Positions 43,300-46,417 of a stretch of DNA of 46,417 nt are shown here, piece after piece. The stretch is taken from the NCBI GenBank assembly GCA_958369755.1, contig CATXJC010000013.1, positions 1 through 46,417 of the forward strand, given 5' to 3'. The stretch comes from an uncultured Prevotella sp. (GTDB lineage Bacteria; Bacteroidota; Bacteroidia; Bacteroidales; Bacteroidaceae). Made by a program: the position numbers and the translations under genes. Numbering within the stretch: the first letter of the stretch is position 1; every line of letters starts with the position of its first letter. The notes beneath the pieces are model-generated. The model searched no databases. It was not told the DNA's origin and worked only from the letters and a program-made list of their open reading frames with translations.

Positions 43300-43350
43300 C
43301 ACCTTGGAATTTAATTCATACATCGAATATAAAGAAAAAGAACAAGAATA

Positions 43351-45126
43351 ATGAAGAAGAAAATTCAGTTCAGTCTCGTTTATCGAGACATGTGGCAGAG
43401 CTCTGGTAAGTTCCAGCCACGCAAGGATCAGTTGGCTAAAATTGCCCCAGTTATCATTGAAATGGGATGCTTTAGCCGTGTAGAGACTAACGGCGGTGCC
43501 TTCGAACAGGTTAACCTGCTGGCAGGTGAAAACCCTAACGATGCCGTACGCGCATTCTGCAAACCTTTCAACGAGGTGGGTATCAAGACTCACATGCTCG
43601 ACCGCGGATTGAACGCTCTTCGTATGTATCCTGTACCTGACGACGTGCGCGCCCTTATGTATAAGGTAAAGGCTAAGCAGGGTACCAACATCACACGTAT
43701 CTTCGACGGACTGAACGATGTGCGCAACATCATTCCTTCTATCAAGTGGGCAAAGGAGGGTGGTATGACTCCACAGTGTGCACTCTGTATCACCAACTCT
43801 CCTGTTCATACTCTCGAATATTATATGAACATCGCCGACCAGCTCATCGCTGCCGGTGCAGAGGAAATCTGCTTGAAGGATATGGCAGGTATCGGCCAGC
43901 CAGCATTCCTCGGCAAACTCACCAAGATGATTAAGGACAAGTATCCTGAGATCATCATCCAGTATCACGGCCACTCAGGTCCTGGTCTCTCTATGGCTTC
44001 TATCCTCGAGGTCTGCAACAATGGTGCCGATATCATCGATACAGCCATCGAGCCATTGTCATGGGGTAAGGTTCACCCAGACGTAATCTCAGTTATCAGC
44101 ATGCTGAAGAACGAGGGCTTCGAGGTACCTGAAATCAACATGAGCGCTTATATGAAGGCTCGTGCTATGACTCAGGAATTCATCGACGAGTGGCTCGGCT
44201 ACTTCATCAACCCAGGTAACAAGATCATGTCTTCATTGTTGCTCGGTTGCGGTCTCCCTGGCGGTATGATGGGAAGTATGATGGCAGACCTCGGCGGTAT
44301 GCGCCAGACCATCAACAACATCCGCAAGAAGAAGGGTGAGGAAGAGTTGTCTATGGACGACCTTCTGATCAAGCTCTTCGACGAGGTAGAGTATGTATGG
44401 CCACGCGTTGGTTACCCTCCATTGGTAACACCATTCAGCCAGTATGTAAAGAACATCTCATTGATGAACCTCCTCACCATGGAGCAGGGCAAGGGCCGCT
44501 TCGTAATGATGGACGACTCTATGTGGGGTATGATTCTCGGTAAGAGCGGTAAGATTCCTGGAACTATCGACCCAGAACTCGTAGAGCTCGCCAAGAAGCA
44601 GGGCCGCGAGTTTACAGATGTTGATGCACACACATTGCTCACCAACGCCCTCGACGACTTCAAGAAGGAGATGGACGAGAACGGTTGGGATTACGGTCAG
44701 GACGACGAGGAACTCTTCGAGCTCGCTATGCACCCAGAGCAGTATCGCAACTACAAGAGCGGACAGGCAAAGAAGAACTTCCTGGCCGACCTTCAGAAGG
44801 CAAAGGATGCCAAGCTCGGTACAACCCTTACTCCTGCACAGCTTGCAGAGTTCAAGCACGCCAAGGCAGATGCCATCGTGGCACCAGTAGCCGGCCAGCT
44901 CTTCTGGGAATTCCAGGGCGAGGGCGAGTGCCAGCCAGCTGTAGAGCCATACATCGGCAAGGAATATAAAGAAGGTGATGCCTTCTGCTATATCCAGGCT
45001 CCTTGGGGCGAGTTTGAAACCATCCCAGCTGCATTGGGCGGCAAGCTCGTAGAAATCAATGCCAAGCAGGGCAGCAAGGTGCGCAAGGGCGATGTTATCG
45101 CTTACATCGAGCGCAATGCGGAGTAA
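43351..45126 (+). CDS. oadA: Oxaloacetate decarboxylase alpha-like carboxyltransferase with degenerate biotinyl domain
   Basis: A 591-residue protein of the pyruvate carboxylase/OadA carboxyltransferase family. The TIM barrel (about 1-290) keeps metal ligands: D13 in YRDMWQSS (usual RDxHQS, here Trp for His), the carbamylated-lysine position K176 in LKDMAG, and HGH at 206-208. The PYC_OADA domain follows (about 310-480). The C-terminus (from about 511) aligns with a biotinyl domain through AALGGKLVEINAKQGSKVRKGDVIAYIE, but the biotin site EAMKM is QAPWGE, with Trp552 where Lys is expected. It therefore cannot carry biotin and presumably works with a separate carrier. Codon usage looks more C-rich than neighbouring genes, as in highly expressed genes. 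Confidence 0.88.
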   Translation: MKKKIQFSLVYRDMWQSSGKFQPRKDQLAKIAPVIIEMGCFSRVETNGGAFEQVNLLAGENPNDAVRAFCKPFNEVGIKTHMLDRGLNALRMYPVPDDVRALMYKVKAKQGTNITRIFDGLNDVRNIIPSIKWAKEGGMTPQCALCITNSPVHTLEYYMNIADQLIAAGAEEICLKDMAGIGQPAFLGKLTKMIKDKYPEIIIQYHGHSGPGLSMASILEVCNNGADIIDTAIEPLSWGKVHPDVISVISMLKNEGFEVPEINMSAYMKARAMTQEFIDEWLGYFINPGNKIMSSLLLGCGLPGGMMGSMMADLGGMRQTINNIRKKKGEEELSMDDLLIKLFDEVEYVWPRVGYPPLVTPFSQYVKNISLMNLLTMEQGKGRFVMMDDSMWGMILGKSGKIPGTIDPELVELAKKQGREFTDVDAHTLLTNALDDFKKEMDENGWDYGQDDEELFELAMHPEQYRNYKSGQAKKNFLADLQKAKDAKLGTTLTPAQLAEFKHAKADAIVAPVAGQLFWEFQGEGECQPAVEPYIGKEYKEGDAFCYIQAPWGEFETIPAALGGKLVEINAKQGSKVRKGDVIAYIERNAE

Positions 45127-45137
45127 ATATAATAGAA

Positions 45138-45674
45138 ATGAATTATCAAGCTATTATTGATAAGTATTATCCTGAGGATAATGAGCTTCGGCATATCCTC
45201 ATCACACATAGCCAATCTGTAGCGCGAAAAGCGCTACAGATTGTTTCGTATCATCCCGAATTGCAACTCGATGCCCAGTTTATCGAAGAAGCAGCTATGC
45301 TCCACGACCTCGGCATCTTCATGACCGATGCCCCAGGCATACAGTGTTTCGGCTCGCAGCCCTACATCTGCCATGGACGACTGGGAGCAGAAATCCTGCG
45401 CAAGGAAGGATATGAGCGACATGCCCGCGTATGTGAGCGCCATACCGGTGCAGGCATCACAGAGGCACAGATCATAGCACAGAACCTGCCCCTGCCACAT
45501 CAGGATTTCCTGCCGGAAACCATGGAAGAGAAGGTGATTTGCTACGCTGATAAATTCTTCAGCAAAACTCACCTCGACCGGGAAAAAACAATTGAGAAAG
45601 CAGAAAAAAGTCTCATGAAGTTCGGAGAGGAAGGAGTAAAACGCTTCCAGCAATGGGAACGCATGTTTGAATAG
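45138..45674 (+). CDS. HD-domain phosphohydrolase
   Basis: A 178-residue cytoplasmic protein with an HD domain: H24 in ILITHSQSVA, HD at 56-57 in EEAAMLHDLGIF, further His in CHGRLGAEILRKEGYE and ERHTGAG, and the last Asp in CYADKFFSK. It is of the HDIG size class that hydrolyses nucleotides or other phosphomonoesters; the substrate is unknown. It starts 11 bp after the OadA-like gene, so the two are probably cotranscribed. Codons 26-35 hold a perfect 12-bp inverted repeat (45214-45242). Confidence 0.9.
   Translation: MNYQAIIDKYYPEDNELRHILITHSQSVARKALQIVSYHPELQLDAQFIEEAAMLHDLGIFMTDAPGIQCFGSQPYICHGRLGAEILRKEGYERHARVCERHTGAGITEAQIIAQNLPLPHQDFLPETMEEKVICYADKFFSKTHLDREKTIEKAEKSLMKFGEEGVKRFQQWERMFE
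45214..45242. repeat. Perfect 12-bp inverted repeat inside the HD-domain gene
   Basis: AATCTGTAGCGC, loop GAAAA, GCGCTACAGATT. All 12 pairs match. It lies near the 5' end of the coding region, where a stable hairpin could affect translation, or be chance. Confidence 0.85.
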
Positions 45675-45690
45675 AATTCTAATTTATTGA

Positions 45691-46417
45691 ATGAGAAAAC
45701 AATCGACGATAGCTATGCTGCTGCTCGCTGCCATCTCGTGTATGATGGTGGCTAACCCAGGTACGCCCGATTCGAAAAAGAAAAAGAAGAAGGAGAAGAC
45801 GGAAACCGTGGACAGCGTGGGTGACAGTGTGTTCGTAGACTCGCTGGGCAACGAAATAAAGCCCAAACTGAAACAGGCTGACGACACCACGCAGATGGAC
45901 TCGCTGCAGAAAGCTATATGGAAACATAATAAAGTGGTGGATGACAGTATCCGCCTCGACAGTATCGCCAGAAAGAAACAGGGTGGAGTAGACGCACCGG
46001 TTAACTATCAGGCGGACGACTCTCTCGTATACGATGCCAAGAACAAGGTGGCATATCTCTACGGAAACTCCAACGTGAAGTATACCAACATGGACCTCAG
46101 TTCCGACCGCATCTCCATGGATATGGACAAGAGCAACGTGAAGGCGATGGGTACACCCGACAGTACGGCGGAGGGAGGCATCAAGGGCAAACCTGTCTTC
46201 AAGATGGGTAGCGATACCTATGATACTGACACCATTAAATTCAACTTCAAGAGCAAGAAGGCCCTTATTAATAATGTATATACAGAACAGGAAGACGGAT
46301 TCCTGACCGGTATGAAGTCGAAACGAGACTCATCGGGAGTCATCTATCTGCAGCACGGAAGGTATACCACCTGCGATGATCCGCATCCCGACTTCTACAT
46401 CTCGCTCTCCCGAGCCA
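45691..46417 (+). CDS. OstA/LptD-like outer-membrane assembly protein, N-terminal part
   Basis: The 5' 242 codons are present and the gene continues past the right edge. A signal peptide (MRKQSTIAMLLLAAISCMMVA) is followed by a Lys-rich and Asp/Ser-rich stretch. The domain from about 107 (VNYQADDSLVYDAKNKVAYLYGNSNVKYTNMDLSSDRISMD) is the OstA/LptA-type beta-jellyroll that carries lipopolysaccharide; in LptD it precedes a large barrel. The barrel would lie outside the window. Starts 16 bp after the HD gene. Confidence 0.82.
   Translation, partial: MRKQSTIAMLLLAAISCMMVANPGTPDSKKKKKKEKTETVDSVGDSVFVDSLGNEIKPKLKQADDTTQMDSLQKAIWKHNKVVDDSIRLDSIARKKQGGVDAPVNYQADDSLVYDAKNKVAYLYGNSNVKYTNMDLSSDRISMDMDKSNVKAMGTPDSTAEGGIKGKPVFKMGSDTYDTDTIKFNFKSKKALINNVYTEQEDGFLTGMKSKRDSSGVIYLQHGRYTTCDDPHPDFYISLSRA

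Overview
This window looks like a chromosomal segment of a Bacteroidales bacterium, most likely Prevotellaceae (Segatella/Prevotella copri-like). The pointers are many Bacteroidetes-type promoters (TTTG about 19-20 bp upstream of TAnnTTTG), a hybrid two-component-type regulator with a propeller sensor, a TonB-dependent receptor beside surface lipoproteins, type B L31, asnA, a DUF5715 protein, and secreted proteins ending in a 'YNLAGQKV...NGKKMIQK'-like tail. I see no phage, insertion sequence, CRISPR array, rRNA or plasmid function. Species assignment is inference.

Left part (1-22.4 kb) is mostly housekeeping. In order it holds the 5' end of purC (-), phoH (-), a DUF5715 zinc-peptidase-like protein (+), a CPA2 cation:proton antiporter (-), pepT (-), tRNA-Arg(CCG) (-) and asnA (+). 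An 820-bp intergenic region full of hairpins follows. Next come dnaX (-) and, divergently, a DivIC/FtsB-like protein with a membrane protein. The run then continues on the plus strand with a DUF4369 lipoprotein, dihydroorotase, a stand-alone MetH reactivation domain, a metallophosphoesterase, a PlsC-type acyltransferase, a polyprenol-phosphate mannosyltransferase, mfd and a TrpB2-type tryptophan synthase beta chain.

Middle part (22.4-40.9 kb) is accessory. It holds a glutathione peroxidase and a 1333-residue HTCS-type regulator that has lost its kinase (no phospho-His, no ATPase domain) but keeps receiver and AraC domains. Beside it is a secreted protein whose signal peptide seems split by a 1-nt frameshift, then a pair of paralogous small lipoproteins behind a CCCC-N18-CCCC operator-like site. 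A DRGH-type nuclease lipoprotein, L31, and a three-gene outer-membrane operon follow (TonB-dependent barrel, DUF5689 lipoprotein, OB-fold lipoprotein). Divergent from that operon are a secreted DNase I-fold phosphatase/nuclease, a uracil-DNA-glycosylase-family protein and uridine kinase. Together the nucleases, the transporter, the OB-fold modules shared by three secreted proteins, and nucleoside kinase suggest a surface nucleic-acid capture and salvage locus. That is an inference from gene content and context.

Right part (40.9 kb-end) holds an unrecognised 429-residue protein (-), a small lipoprotein (+), an OadA-like carboxyltransferase whose biotinyl domain lacks the biotin-accepting lysine (+), an HD-domain hydrolase (+) and the 5' part of an OstA/LptD-like outer-membrane assembly protein running off the end.

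Non-coding highlights: three promoter-plus-hairpin units with no gene (near 7.4, 20.6 and 23.3 kb), a 44-bp inverted repeat built of 9-bp units, and heptanucleotide tandem arrays placed just after stop codons, all in the same orientation relative to transcription.
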